DNA of 64,000 bases from Vibrio splendidus (GCF_003345295.1 NZ_CP031056.1:62001-126000), one strand, 5' to 3'. Counted from the stretch's first letter, positions 9,732 through 18,128 are shown. Notes: generated by a model from the letters alone, not told the origin. Made by a program: numbers and translations.

Positions 9732-10367
9732 ATGATATTACCTAGGATTTTTGCACTTGGGCTCTGCGCCTTATCAACACTGACTTATGCATCTCCATGG
9801 CAGTTCGTCAAAAGTGAAGACGGCATCATCATTGATAAGAGACCTCACAGTGAAGGCTTAGTAGAGATACGAGCACAAATGCAAACGCCCACCACTTATT
9901 CTGGTTTTTTACTGTTGCTGGAAGACAGCGAGAACGTGCCAAACTGGATAGACAGTGTGTCGCAAAGCCGTGTCTTGATGCAGATATCTGAGGCAGAAAA
10001 CATCGTCTATACCCAATTCAAAGCGCCTTGGCCTGCTAGAGATCGCGATATGGTGACCTACTCAAAATACAGCATTGAGGATGGGCAGTTTGTCTTGTCG
10101 ATTAAAGATGCATCTAACTATTTGGCGAAAGAGTCGGGGTATATTCGAATTTACGATGTGGACGCACGTTGGACGCTGCAACCGCTCACTAATGGCAATA
10201 CTTACATCACCTACACCGCATATGCGAACGCAGGTGGCATCTTGCCCAATTGGTTGATGAATAAGTTATCGATAGGCAGTGCGCTGAGCACGTTTAAGGG
10301 GCTGAAAGAACAGCTACCAAAATACCAAGGCCAGCAGCACCCCAACCTGCCAAGTGAGTCTCGTTAA
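9732..10367 (+). CDS. Exported START-domain (lipid-binding fold) protein
   Basis: A 211-aa protein with a signal peptide (about 20 residues, ending TYASPW) and a START/SRPBCC domain. Family-like stretches are WQFVKSEDGIIIDKR, NVPNWIDSVSQSRVL and APWPARDRDMVTY. Bacterial START proteins of this type are thought to bind hydrophobic ligands in the periplasm; the ligand is unknown. GGAAG precedes the ATG. It is convergent with the membrane protein gene at 10411. Confidence 0.83.
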   Translation: MILPRIFALGLCALSTLTYASPWQFVKSEDGIIIDKRPHSEGLVEIRAQMQTPTTYSGFLLLLEDSENVPNWIDSVSQSRVLMQISEAENIVYTQFKAPWPARDRDMVTYSKYSIEDGQFVLSIKDASNYLAKESGYIRIYDVDARWTLQPLTNGNTYITYTAYANAGGILPNWLMNKLSIGSALSTFKGLKEQLPKYQGQQHPNLPSESR

Positions 10368-10410
10368 CTATACAGGCTTAGTGAGGCAGGCAGCGACAGT
10401 GCTAGATAAT

Positions 10411-10941
10411 CTAAGGTCTTCTTGCTAGGTCGCGAGCTAAGATAAGCGCTAAACCAAACACCTGAAGAAACAGGGCGATGTTCTTATAGAAAGCCATTTT
10501 CTCATCAAGCCTTTGGATTAACTCAACCAAGGTCAGATTATCCAAATAGTAGTCATCAATTCGGGTTCGTTGCGATTCTTGGGCACTGTTTATCAGCATC
10601 ATAAGCTTAGGTAAGTTAACCAACGAGATGGCCGGCACCTCGTCACTCACCCAACTCCGAAGTTGTCCGCGAAGCGCTTCATCAAGAACAGGGGCAGGTT
10701 GAGCGATTTCTGGGGATAGCTTATCAAGGTGAATCAGGATCGCTTCACGCTTACGCTCTAAGGTTTCGATCGTATTCCAGGACAGTTGTATAGAATACAC
10801 ATTGCCGTATTTACGATCGTTGTATTCCGATTTCTCCGCTTCAATTTTGTCCAACACCAAGCTCGACATGACAATCGCCATGATGTTGAGTATTAGCCCT
10901 GCAAGGACAATCGCCCAAGCAGGAGGAAGGCGCAATGCCAT
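10411..10941 (-). CDS. Conserved small membrane protein of unknown function
   Basis: A 176-aa protein with a hydrophobic helix at each end: about residues 8-30 (WAIVLAGLILNIMAIVMSSL) and about 152-170 (IALFLQVFGLALILARDLA). Between them is a soluble, helical, charged domain of about 115 residues. This topology resembles small bacterial sensor or structural membrane proteins, but I recognise no named family. It lies 8 bases downstream of a MAPEG-family gene in the same direction, so the two are probably one transcript. Confidence 0.7.
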   Translation of the reverse strand: MALRLPPAWAIVLAGLILNIMAIVMSSLVLDKIEAEKSEYNDRKYGNVYSIQLSWNTIETLERKREAILIHLDKLSPEIAQPAPVLDEALRGQLRSWVSDEVPAISLVNLPKLMMLINSAQESQRTRIDDYYLDNLTLVELIQRLDEKMAFYKNIALFLQVFGLALILARDLARRP

Positions 10942-10949
10942 AATGCTCC

Positions 10950-11336
10950 CTAGAACATTTTATCAAAAGGTAGGTAAGCTAAGTTTAGGACAATCAACGA
11001 GATCATGCAGATAAGCGTTAACACCATACCCACTTTTCTGCCTTTGAAATTCTTCGCTAAGATCCCTTTAGCGTGAATCACTCGCCCCAGAATAAACGCC
11101 ACACCAATGACATGAATAAGCCACACACCAGCCCCATTCATCTCTAGCAACCCCATCAAAATCACCGTGATTGGGATGTAATCCATCGCGTTACTTTGTG
11201 CCGAACGTGCTATCTGTAACGACTCAACACCGCCATCGGCATGAGCAACAAGATTGATTCGTCTTTGCTTAATAACTTCGATCGCTAACCAGATCATTAC
11301 TACCGTAAGCAAGGCTGCGTAAAGTGCTGTAACCAT
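10950..11336 (-). CDS. MAPEG family membrane protein
   Basis: A 128-aa protein with four hydrophobic segments. It carries the MAPEG-like stretch NLVAHADGGVESLQIARSAQSNAMDYIPI, in which the run from the RxxxNxxE-like region to the N-x-x-E-x-x-P-like region is recognisable, and then FILGRVIHAKGI. Eukaryotic MAPEG proteins act in glutathione and eicosanoid metabolism; the bacterial YecN-like forms are uncharacterised. It is the first gene of a likely two-gene transcript with the 10411 gene. csrB is transcribed divergently about 270 bases away. Confidence 0.82.
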   Translation of the reverse strand: MVTALYAALLTVVMIWLAIEVIKQRRINLVAHADGGVESLQIARSAQSNAMDYIPITVILMGLLEMNGAGVWLIHVIGVAFILGRVIHAKGILAKNFKGRKVGMVLTLICMISLIVLNLAYLPFDKMF

Positions 11337-11429
11337 TATATTTCCCTATTACTTGGTGTTTATTCATCATCCATTACCCATCAATTCATTGATGCGGTCA
11401 ACGCAAAATGATAGTCGAGCCCGAAAGTT

Positions 11430-11447
11430 TGTAAGAGATCTCTCACA
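11430..11447 (+). promoter_or_regulatory. GacA/UvrY/VarA-type box upstream of csrB
   Basis: TGTAAGAGATCTCTCACA fits the GacA-family upstream activating consensus TGTAAG-N6-CTTACA with one change. Its centre is about 170 bases before the predicted csrB start, where such sites usually lie. A degenerate second copy (CGTAAGAGATCACA) follows at 11452-11466. Confidence 0.8.
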
Positions 11448-11572
11448 CCGAACGTAAGAGATCACAATCAAGCTTCGCAGAAAATTCCTAAAATACAAAC
11501 CCAACCCCTTGTTTTGTATGAATCCACGCATATTTATTTCGGTTAGTGAGTACATTTATTTCTTGAGGTGGA

Positions 11573-11601
11573 TTGTGAGTAAAGCCTCTGCAGTGTTTAA
11601 T
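11573..11601 (+). promoter_or_regulatory. csrB core promoter
   Basis: TTGTGA (11573-11578) and TTTAAT (11596-11601) are separated by 17 bases. They place the start at about 11608, exactly where the sequence begins to match the 5' end of E. coli CsrB. Confidence 0.65.
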
Positions 11602-11607
11602 ACACAT

Positions 11608-11920
11608 GTCGACAGGGAGTTGGCAGGAACAGGAAAAAGCCTAACGGATTAGGTATCTTCAGGATGAAGATTTGATGACTTAGGATGAGTTATCAGCAAG
11701 GAAGTTTTGCTCTAGGATAGAGTCACTTGTCAGGATGATGAGTTAGCAAGGACACCGCTAGGAAGGCGATGAATTGGATAGGTTAAAGGATTTAGCCACG
11801 TCAAGGAATGATGCAGGGAGCACCAGTTATCTATTGAAAGATAAGTAACGCGCAGTAGCAGGATGGCTACGAAAAGAATAGACCCCGTTTGGTGAAAGCC
11901 AAACGGGGTTTCCTTTTTTT
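11608..11920 (+). ncRNA. csrB: CsrB-family regulatory RNA
   Basis: A roughly 313-nt non-coding RNA that sequesters the translational regulator CsrA. Its 5' end, GTCGACAGGGAGT, equals that of E. coli CsrB as I recall it. About 16 GGA triplets follow, most as AGGA or AGGGA, the CsrA-binding motif, and many sit in small hairpin loops. It ends in an 11-bp GC-rich terminator stem (11882-11892 with 11899-11909) and a T run. No credible ORF covers it. In Vibrio several Csr RNAs exist, activated by VarS/VarA; this copy has a matching upstream box. Whether it is csrB1, B2 or B3 (or csrC/D in V. cholerae terms) cannot be told here. Confidence 0.93.
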
Positions 11921-11980
11921 GTAACGTCTAAAAGCTGTTAGCAGCTAACCGTTAATAGTAGCTAACCGTTAAAAGTCACG

Positions 11981-12448
11981 TTACAAAATAATGTTCATCA
12001 AAAACATTGCACCAAACGCATTCAATACCGAAATCGCGATCATCACTGGGATGTAGCGACCTTCAGTACCAATTGGTCCCATAATACGCCCCATGTATTG
12101 CACCTGAGAGCCCATCAAGTAGATAGCTGGCGCCAAGATAGCGATATGGTTGCCGTTCAGGATGCCTTGGTCAAACAGCGTGATAACCACACCCACAGCA
12201 CCGCCCATCGACATCCAAGCGCCAATCAATACTGCTGCCGCTTCACCAGGTAAACCAAATACCGCCATGATTGGAGCAAATACACTGCCCATCAAATCCA
12301 GCGCACCGGTGATCTGCAATGCCTTGATGATCACAAACGCCATCAGAACATTCGGTACCGTAGAGGTAGTCGCAATAACCCAGCCTTTCTTAGCACCTTC
12401 AACGAAAATATCAGTAACCATTGGTTTCTTTGCTTTAACTTCGCTCAT
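11981..12448 (-). CDS. yjiG: YjiG family membrane protein
   Basis: A 155-aa inner-membrane protein with about four hydrophobic segments, built around a nucleoside-recognition (Gate) domain. Examples are NVLMAFVIIKALQITGALDL and PGEAAAVLIGAWMSMGGAVG. It pairs with YjiH, as in E. coli, where the pair is thought to be a transporter or to resemble spore maturation proteins A/B. Its ATG overlaps the yjiH stop by one base, so translation is probably coupled. The substrate is unknown. Confidence 0.85.
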   Translation of the reverse strand: MSEVKAKKPMVTDIFVEGAKKGWVIATTSTVPNVLMAFVIIKALQITGALDLMGSVFAPIMAVFGLPGEAAAVLIGAWMSMGGAVGVVITLFDQGILNGNHIAILAPAIYLMGSQVQYMGRIMGPIGTEGRYIPVMIAISVLNAFGAMFLMNIIL

Positions 12449-13185
12449 TATGCTACTTCCTCTTCCAGTTTTTGTTCTTTGTCTGATTTTGGTTTGTCTT
12501 CTTTGCCTTCAGTAATGTTGAGGTAAATACGGAACAGGTTCGCACCGACAAACTTGAAGATGAACATCACAGCCACAGCCAAACCAATTGACGATGTTAC
12601 CGCCAAAGAACCATCCATCGCCGTTAGAGTGAACAGAACCGCACCTGAAGAGAAAAAGTTAACGATCGCCGCGCCCGCCGTAAACTGGAACATGGTGAAG
12701 ACATCGGTTTCACGCTTAGTCAGATGCCCTTCATCTTTCAGTTGCCTGGTCATCGCTGCACCTGCATCGGTACTTTGCAAAGAAGCAATCAGTGCCAAGC
12801 CTGAATTACCCGGAATACCCATTAGAGGGCGAAGCAGCGGTGTCAGTAGTTTACGAGCCGCGTCCAGTGCACCATAGTGCTCAAGTACGTTGATCATACC
12901 CAGTGCAAACATCACGGTCGGAATAAGTGTCAAAGCAAAAATGAAACCGTCACGAGCACCACTACCGCCTTTGCCACGCAATGACGTCGTTGCCGCTTGT
13001 ATACCATCGGCCGTTTCACTTACATCGTAAGCGACCTTACCGAATGAACCGTTGAGCGTTGTAAAATCGAGCACTCCATACCATTCATTGGACTGCATTA
13101 AGCCTGAAAAGAACACAATCGCGAATGCGAGTGCGATATAGCTGCCGATCGTGACTTTACGATCGGTTTTAGTTGGATTAGTCAT
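12448..13185 (-). CDS. yjiH: YjiH family membrane protein
   Basis: A 245-aa polytopic inner-membrane protein with a Gate domain. Segments such as IPTVMFALGMINVLEHYGAL and GNSGLALIASLQSTDAGAAM are recognisable, as is a charged C-terminal tail. It is first of the yjiH-yjiG pair. AGGTCC lies just before the ATG. The 300-base upstream region carries a VarA-like box at 13484-13501 whose orientation toward yjiH is the same as that of the csrB box toward csrB. The function is unestablished; the paired architecture suggests a transporter. Confidence 0.85.
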   Translation of the reverse strand: MTNPTKTDRKVTIGSYIALAFAIVFFSGLMQSNEWYGVLDFTTLNGSFGKVAYDVSETADGIQAATTSLRGKGGSGARDGFIFALTLIPTVMFALGMINVLEHYGALDAARKLLTPLLRPLMGIPGNSGLALIASLQSTDAGAAMTRQLKDEGHLTKRETDVFTMFQFTAGAAIVNFFSSGAVLFTLTAMDGSLAVTSSIGLAVAVMFIFKFVGANLFRIYLNITEGKEDKPKSDKEQKLEEEVA

Positions 13186-13483
13186 AAGGACCTCTATACA
13201 TCTCGTTTATGTGGAACAGAACACGTATAGATAGTGCAAACTAATGAACAATAGGTTAATGACCAAAATCAAATAGCGTATCGGTTTGAACAAAAGAACC
13301 ACAGCAACATATAAAACTGTTATTTAGATTTAAAAGCAGAGGTACACGCTAAAATAATTAGAATATTTAACATACAAAACTAAACAAAATTCGCTTCAAC
13401 AGCGCAACCAAAAACGCACACAATCACCACACAAATAAGGTTTCAAATGACAGGTTTTTACCTAGTCTGATCTCTGATAATGA

Positions 13484-13501
13484 TGTGAGTGATCTCTTAC
13501 A
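13484..13501 (-). promoter_or_regulatory. Second VarA/GacA-type box
   Basis: On the minus strand this reads TGTAAGAGATCACTCACA. It differs from the csrB box at 11430 in one base out of 18. It could serve the small genes to the right (centre about 49 bases before a predicted start) or yjiHG to the left. Confidence 0.6.
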
Positions 13502-13529
13502 TACTTTTTCTGTTCAATTTTAATTCGAT

Positions 13530-13535
13530 TATAAT
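13530..13535 (+). promoter_or_regulatory. -10 element for the small-ORF pair
   Basis: A perfect TATAAT lies 33 bases before the ATG of the 36-codon ORF. No good -35 is present, which fits an activator-dependent promoter. Confidence 0.45.
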
Positions 13536-13567
13536 ACAGCGGCTTTAATAGTGGTTACGCTTCTAAA

Positions 13568-13678
13568 ATGCAATCGTTTACCTATTATTGGTTGAGTTTT
13601 GAACCATGGCTAAACCGTGAGCCATTTTATAAAGAATTTGAGCTTAATCCGAAATTTCAGCCCTTAGAGGTGCTATAG
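13568..13678 (+). CDS. Candidate 36-aa small protein
   Basis: A short ORF, MQSFTYYWLSFEPWLNREPF continuing to PLEVL. It has an aromatic-rich N-terminal half and an acidic-basic C-terminal half. It lies directly behind a TATAAT box and the VarA-like box, and 30 bases before another small ORF. No strong ribosome-binding site is visible, and I recognise no family. It could be a genuine small protein, a leader peptide or chance. Confidence 0.4.
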   Translation: MQSFTYYWLSFEPWLNREPFYKEFELNPKFQPLEVL

Positions 13679-13708
13679 ACTTCGCGCTGCCAATATCGAA
13701 GGAGAACG

Positions 13709-13891
13709 GTGGTGATGATGATGGAAATGAGAACGCTTAAATATCAAGTAATGGGCAAAGGCATGTGGATCACTGCAACAGTATCTCGCGCAGTAGCGGA
13801 CAAACTTGCGCTGGAATATCAATCCTACGGCTGGCCTGTTGAAGTATGTGCCGCAGAACAAACACTAACGTTTGATCTCAATGCTGCATAA
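13709..13891 (+). CDS. Candidate 60-aa small soluble protein
   Basis: A small protein with core KYQVMGKGMWITATVSRAVA, then YQSYGWPVEVCAAEQTL. It looks like a compact alpha/beta fold rather than random translation. AAGGAG at 13699-13704 supports a start at the GTG 13709 or the ATGs at 13715-13727; the run of start-like codons leaves the exact start open. A terminator follows within 20 bases of the stop, which supports a real gene. No family is recognised. Confidence 0.6.
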   Translation: MVMMMEMRTLKYQVMGKGMWITATVSRAVADKLALEYQSYGWPVEVCAAEQTLTFDLNAA

Positions 13892-13909
13892 TATTGGCAA
13901 TGGCGAATA

Positions 13910-13943
13910 AGCTCTATCGGTAATAAACCCGGTAGGGCTTTTT
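13910..13943 (+). terminator. Terminator after the small-ORF pair
   Basis: An 11-bp stem with two G-U pairs (13910-13920 with 13929-13939) is followed by TTTTT. Confidence 0.8.
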
Positions 13944-14198
13944 CCCTAACCTCTATTTTCTCTATAATCTCTATTTCTCTATTTCTCTATGATTGACGAG
14001 TTACCGATGATCGACCGTTTTCCTATGAACGATGGGTTCCTATAATCGACGGCTTTCACTGTGACCTCACGTTTTCACCCAATCTACTGTTTTCTATATA
14101 ATCTATTGAATTATTAAGATATCTATCACACTGCACATGGTTATTTAGGTCTACGCTTTTACCCGTGTTAATAACTTATTAACTTCGGAGCGTAATCC
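13944..14198. other. Low-complexity intergenic DNA before nhaD
   Basis: The first 50 bases hold pyrimidine-rich near-repeats of TCTCTAT (about 13950-13992). Several loosely related units containing GATGATCGAC or CTATAATCGAC follow. No ORF or RNA is recognised. The nhaD promoter presumably lies in the AT-rich last 90 bases. Confidence 0.4.
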
Positions 14199-15638
14199 AT
14201 GTTAGGTATCCAGCTTTCTGCTGTTCTCTCTTTATTATTTTTTTCTACGGTAGCAGGCGCTGCCACTTCTCAGTTGGGAGAGCCGCTCAAGCTAACCAGT
14301 TCATTTGCTGGCTACTTATCGCTGACCATTTTCGTTGTCGCCTACATCGTGGTGATGATGGAAGAATACCTAAAACTCCGAAAATCCAAGCCCGTTCTAC
14401 TTGCGGCGGGCCTGATCTGGATAATCATTGGTTTTATCTACCAAGAACACAACCTTGTTGAAGTCGCCAAACAAGCGCTCGAACACAACCTTCTGGAATA
14501 CGCCGAGCTATTACTCTTTCTACTCGTCGCCATGACATACATTAGTGCCATGGAAGAGAGAAGACTGTTTGATGCGCTGCAAGCGTGGATGGTAGGCAAA
14601 GGCTTTAATTTCCGCTCTCTGTTCTGGATAACCGGTATTCTGGCCTTCTTCATTTCCCCTATTGCCGACAACCTCACGACAGCTCTATTGATGTGTGCCG
14701 TTGTTCTTAAAGTCGCAGGGTCCAACCCTAAATTTGTCAATCTCGCGTGTGTGAACATTGTCATAGCAGCCAATGCTGGCGGCGCATTTAGTCCATTTGG
14801 AGATATCACAACGCTGATGGTATGGCAGGCTGGCCATGTCAGCTTTACCGAGTTCATTCCTCTATTTATTCCTTCAGTGATGAACTACCTTGTTCCAGCA
14901 CTGATCATGTCTTACTTTGTTCCGACGACTCAACCTGACACGGTTCATCAGCACATAGAATTAAAGCGTGGAGCAAGACGAATCGTCTTCTTGTTCATCA
15001 TGACAATAGCGACCGCGGTTGCTTTCCACGCCGTACTCCACTTCCCTCCTGTGATGGGCATGATGATGGGGCTCGCCTACCTTCAGTTCTTTGGTTATTA
15101 CTTACGTAAGACTTTACCCAACTCACTCGCGAAGAAAAAAGCGGTGGCGATCGCCAATAACGATGAAGGCGCCCTGAAACGACTCGGTTCTGTTGTGCCA
15201 TTCGATGTATTTCGAAGAGTGTCGCATGCCGAATGGGACACGTTGCTGTTCTTCTACGGCGTCGTAATGTGTGTCGGTGGCTTGAGTTTACTTGGATACT
15301 TGGAATTAGCCTCGGGCGTGATGTATAGCCAATGGGATCCAATTTGGGCCAACGTCATGGTGGGGATCTTATCGGCTATTGTCGATAACATTCCGGTGAT
15401 GTTTGCCGTGTTATCCATGGAACCCCAAATGTCGATGGGCAACTGGCTACTGATCACCTTAACCGCGGGCGTCGGGGGCAGCTTGTTGTCAATTGGTAGT
15501 GCAGCAGGCGTGGCTTTAATGGGTGCGGCGCATGGAAAATACACCTTCTTTGGACACTTAAAATGGATGCCAGTGATCATGATTGGTTATGTCGTCAGCA
15601 TCGCCGCTCACCTATGGCTTAATGGTGCTCTTTTCTAG
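14199..15638 (+). CDS. nhaD: Na+/H+ antiporter NhaD
   Basis: A 479-aa polytopic inner-membrane antiporter of the IT superfamily that exchanges cytoplasmic Na+ or Li+ for H+, important in halotolerance. About 12-13 hydrophobic helices are seen. The NhaD-type motifs SPIADNLTTALLMCAVVL and AANAGGAFSPFGDITTLMVW are clear, as is a second AIVDNIPVMFAVLSM repeat near the C-terminus. The length matches Vibrio NhaD. GGAG lies eight or more bases before the ATG. It is a single gene, convergent with the lipoprotein gene at 15648. Confidence 0.94.
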   Translation: MLGIQLSAVLSLLFFSTVAGAATSQLGEPLKLTSSFAGYLSLTIFVVAYIVVMMEEYLKLRKSKPVLLAAGLIWIIIGFIYQEHNLVEVAKQALEHNLLEYAELLLFLLVAMTYISAMEERRLFDALQAWMVGKGFNFRSLFWITGILAFFISPIADNLTTALLMCAVVLKVAGSNPKFVNLACVNIVIAANAGGAFSPFGDITTLMVWQAGHVSFTEFIPLFIPSVMNYLVPALIMSYFVPTTQPDTVHQHIELKRGARRIVFLFIMTIATAVAFHAVLHFPPVMGMMMGLAYLQFFGYYLRKTLPNSLAKKKAVAIANNDEGALKRLGSVVPFDVFRRVSHAEWDTLLFFYGVVMCVGGLSLLGYLELASGVMYSQWDPIWANVMVGILSAIVDNIPVMFAVLSMEPQMSMGNWLLITLTAGVGGSLLSIGSAAGVALMGAAHGKYTFFGHLKWMPVIMIGYVVSIAAHLWLNGALF

Positions 15639-15647
15639 TAAAACGCT

Positions 15648-16031
15648 CTAATGCATATCAGCTAGAGGCTTCTCAACGCGTGTCCAGACGTTACTTAACT
15701 GCATCGCTGGACACTGGTTGCAGGTTAACACTGCACCCTCGTGTTGAATTCGCATCACTAGCCCGGAGTCAGATCGGCGGTTCGCTGAATTCAACTCAAT
15801 ATTGATTAAGTCATCTTCAACACGATAAGTTCGAGTAACAGACTTATCCGTTGTTTGATAAGTCACTTGCCCAGATTCAAAAAGCAAATAACTGTCATTG
15901 TCAGCGTTCTCATACATGCCCTTAAACAGAACAAGTTGTGGTACTTCGAAGGGTCGACTGGTGTCGGTTAAACAACCGGTCAGCAATAGTGCGCTACTGC
16001 AGCAGAGTATAAGTGAATGATGGCTATTCAT
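15648..16031 (-). CDS. Putative lipoprotein of unknown function
   Basis: A 127-aa protein with a type II signal peptide (lipobox LLTGC, Cys19). The short beta-rich body includes YLLFESGQVTYQT and a CNQC pair near residue 105. The two cysteines could form a disulphide or bind metal. No family is recognised. The gene stands alone, convergent with nhaD. Confidence 0.7.
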   Translation of the reverse strand: MNSHHSLILCCSSALLLTGCLTDTSRPFEVPQLVLFKGMYENADNDSYLLFESGQVTYQTTDKSVTRTYRVEDDLINIELNSANRRSDSGLVMRIQHEGAVLTCNQCPAMQLSNVWTRVEKPLADMH

Positions 16032-16189
16032 TTGGGCATCCTTGCCTAGAGAACATGGTTAAAGGATATGCAACCAAACAAGTATTTTCCAGCAAGTGGC
16101 AGTTTTATTGCAAAGTCACACTTTAAGAACCCTTAACGTTCACCAATAATTGATACGCAATTTTCAACAAACATTCCGAAAAAGACTCT

Positions 16190-16672
16190 TTAATCTTCTT
16201 CTCTTCCCTCAATAACTAACAAGCGTTGTTTGCGTTCTACGCCACCCGCATACCCGGTCAGCTTGCCATTTTTACCAATAACTCGATGGCACGGCACAAT
16301 CACTGACACTGGATTTTTACCATTCGCTAAACCCACGGCTCGAACGGCCTTTGGGTTACCAATCGCATCAGCCAGTTGTGCATAGCTCCATGTTTCTCCA
16401 TAAGGAATAGCCATGAGCGCTTGCCAAACCGATTGCTGAAATGGCGTGCCCTTTGCGGCGATCGGCACAGAAAATTGGATAACCTCACCAGAAAAATAGC
16501 GATTGAGCTGCTCGGCAACCAATTCAAAGATCGGAAAGCCATCATCTCGAACACCTAATTCTTCAGGCTTGGTGGTGTATATTTCAAACCAAAGACCTAG
16601 CAACCCTTCATCGTTCGCCTGTAAAGTCACCGTGCCCAACGGGCTCTCATAGTAAGTAAAACGGTTGTCCAT
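16190..16672 (-). CDS. ogt: Methylated-DNA-protein cysteine methyltransferase
   Basis: A 160-aa suicide repair protein that transfers methyl groups from O6-methylguanine to its own Cys. The active-site motif IVPCHRVIG is intact, followed by GYAGG and the C-terminal ERKQRLL. The helix-turn-helix region reads YGETWSYAQLADAIGNPKAVRAVG. I chose ATG 16672, with AGGAG ahead; the longer reading frame runs into the upstream gene. It lies 25 bases after the Ada-AlkA gene in the same direction, which forms an alkylation-repair operon. Confidence 0.93.
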   Translation of the reverse strand: MDNRFTYYESPLGTVTLQANDEGLLGLWFEIYTTKPEELGVRDDGFPIFELVAEQLNRYFSGEVIQFSVPIAAKGTPFQQSVWQALMAIPYGETWSYAQLADAIGNPKAVRAVGLANGKNPVSVIVPCHRVIGKNGKLTGYAGGVERKQRLLVIEGREED

Positions 16673-16697
16673 GATATCTCCTAGCTTAGTATTCCGA

Positions 16698-18128
16698 TTA
16701 AGATTGATTCCAACAATGGAACGTGGCGTAACTTCCCCAAGGCGAAACACTCTCTGTATTGATGGCTGGGCGATGCTCAATGAACTTCTTCACCACCAGG
16801 TCGCCAACCAACAGATGATTAGGTTCACTTAACCCGCGAAGTAGCGCGTATTGAATCGTCCAAGGCCCAATGCCCTTTAGCTCAATCCACTTAGAAGGAT
16901 GTTCGGCTTCATTGTCGACCATGTATTCGGCAAAGCGCTTTAAGGTCTCTTTGCGACTTCCCGGCATTCTTAAGAAGCTGACATCAGCCTCCGCTATCTG
17001 TTTAGGTGTTGGGAAGTAGGCTTTCTCTTGGATTCCAGACGACTCTTGTGAATTAGCAGGATCTTCTAAAGAAGATGCCGAATGCGTTCCAGAAATCTCT
17101 CGTACCAACAAGTTAAGCTGCCCAATCGCCGCGGTTACCGAAACTTGCTGCCCTAGAATCGCTCTTACTCCGGCTTCCCAAGCACTCCACACGCCAGGAA
17201 TGCGGATGCCACTCTTAGCCACTAAGTTGGGGTCAATGGTTGTAAAGAAGGCCTCAACCTTGGCAATATCGACATCAAGGTCGAACATGCGTCGAATGTT
17301 CGCAATCAAGCTTCTTAACTGGCTTATATCGTCCAACTCAAATTCAATATCTAAGCGGTTCTCTTTAGCCAAAGTGGCCTTGAACCAACCCTTTGACCCA
17401 TTAACATTCACTGTGCGCTTGTAATAGTCTTCGCCAACGTCTTCTAGGCCCTCAATCATTCTTCGTCGATAGAAACCCAGTAAATGCTTCCAGTCTAATG
17501 GGCCGTGAAAGACTAGCTGAATATGATTGCTCAGGTTTTCACTTAGCTTTGTTCGTCGGATTTGGCTTGGCGAGAGCTGCAGCTCTTTTAGAAAGGCATC
17601 ATTGAAACGACGCGTGCTATTAAAACCACTCGCAAAGCCAACATCGGTAATGCTCATGCTACTGGTGTGCAGCAACTGCTTGGCAAACATCAATTGGCTA
17701 TAAAGGCTATATTGCTTCGGCGACACGCCGATGTAATTATCGAATAAGGTTCGTAAATAGCGGTCTGAAATACCTAATCGAGTGGCAAGGTCGACGATTG
17801 TTCCTGAGTTCAGCGCACCATGATCAATCAACTGTAAAGCACGCAAGAAAGTCGTTTCAACACCTTTCCAAGCCGGAGAAAAAGGTGCGCTGTCTGGCCG
17901 GCAACGTAAGCATGGGCGATATCCAGCCTTCAAAGCTTGAGCTTGATGAGAAAAATACTCGACATTTTCTTCTTTGGGCGGGCTTGCTGGGCAAATCGGA
18001 CGACAAAAAATTCCGGTGGTTTTTACCGCTGTAAAAAACATCCCGTCAAAGCGAGCGTCTCGCGCATATCGAGCCAAATGGCACTGCTCACTCGTTAACG
18101 TACTGTTGTGATGAATATTTCTCGACAT
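16698..18128 (-). CDS. Ada N-domain / AraC HTH / AlkA glycosylase fusion
   Basis: A 476-aa alkylation-repair protein. Residues about 10-75 form the Ada methylphosphotriester domain with the four-cysteine zinc cluster (FCRPIC and CLRC). An AraC-type DNA-binding region follows (about 90-190: LATRLGISDRYLRTLF and VGFASGFNSTRRFNDAF). The C-terminal about 270 residues are an AlkA-type 3-methyladenine glycosylase with GQQVSV, the HhH segment LKGIGPWTIQY and the catalytic Asp of VGDLVVKK. The C-terminal WGSYATFHCW is also AlkA-like. I start at 18128 behind GGGAAGAG; an ATG 14 codons upstream lacks a ribosome site. It heads the operon with ogt and probably autoregulates on methylation of the Ada domain. 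Confidence 0.92.
   Translation of the reverse strand: MSRNIHHNSTLTSEQCHLARYARDARFDGMFFTAVKTTGIFCRPICPASPPKEENVEYFSHQAQALKAGYRPCLRCRPDSAPFSPAWKGVETTFLRALQLIDHGALNSGTIVDLATRLGISDRYLRTLFDNYIGVSPKQYSLYSQLMFAKQLLHTSSMSITDVGFASGFNSTRRFNDAFLKELQLSPSQIRRTKLSENLSNHIQLVFHGPLDWKHLLGFYRRRMIEGLEDVGEDYYKRTVNVNGSKGWFKATLAKENRLDIEFELDDISQLRSLIANIRRMFDLDVDIAKVEAFFTTIDPNLVAKSGIRIPGVWSAWEAGVRAILGQQVSVTAAIGQLNLLVREISGTHSASSLEDPANSQESSGIQEKAYFPTPKQIAEADVSFLRMPGSRKETLKRFAEYMVDNEAEHPSKWIELKGIGPWTIQYALLRGLSEPNHLLVGDLVVKKFIEHRPAINTESVSPWGSYATFHCWNQS

Noticed and set aside
11367..11555. 62-codon minus-strand ORF in the csrB promoter region
   Set aside because: It covers the VarA-type box and core promoter region and has no protein features.
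12448..12515. Frameshift between yjiH and yjiG
   Set aside because: The one-base stop/start overlap is normal translational coupling; both proteins have complete family lengths.
13542..13700. A second Csr-type RNA downstream of the 13484 box
   Set aside because: GGA motifs are sparse on both strands near the box, unlike csrB.
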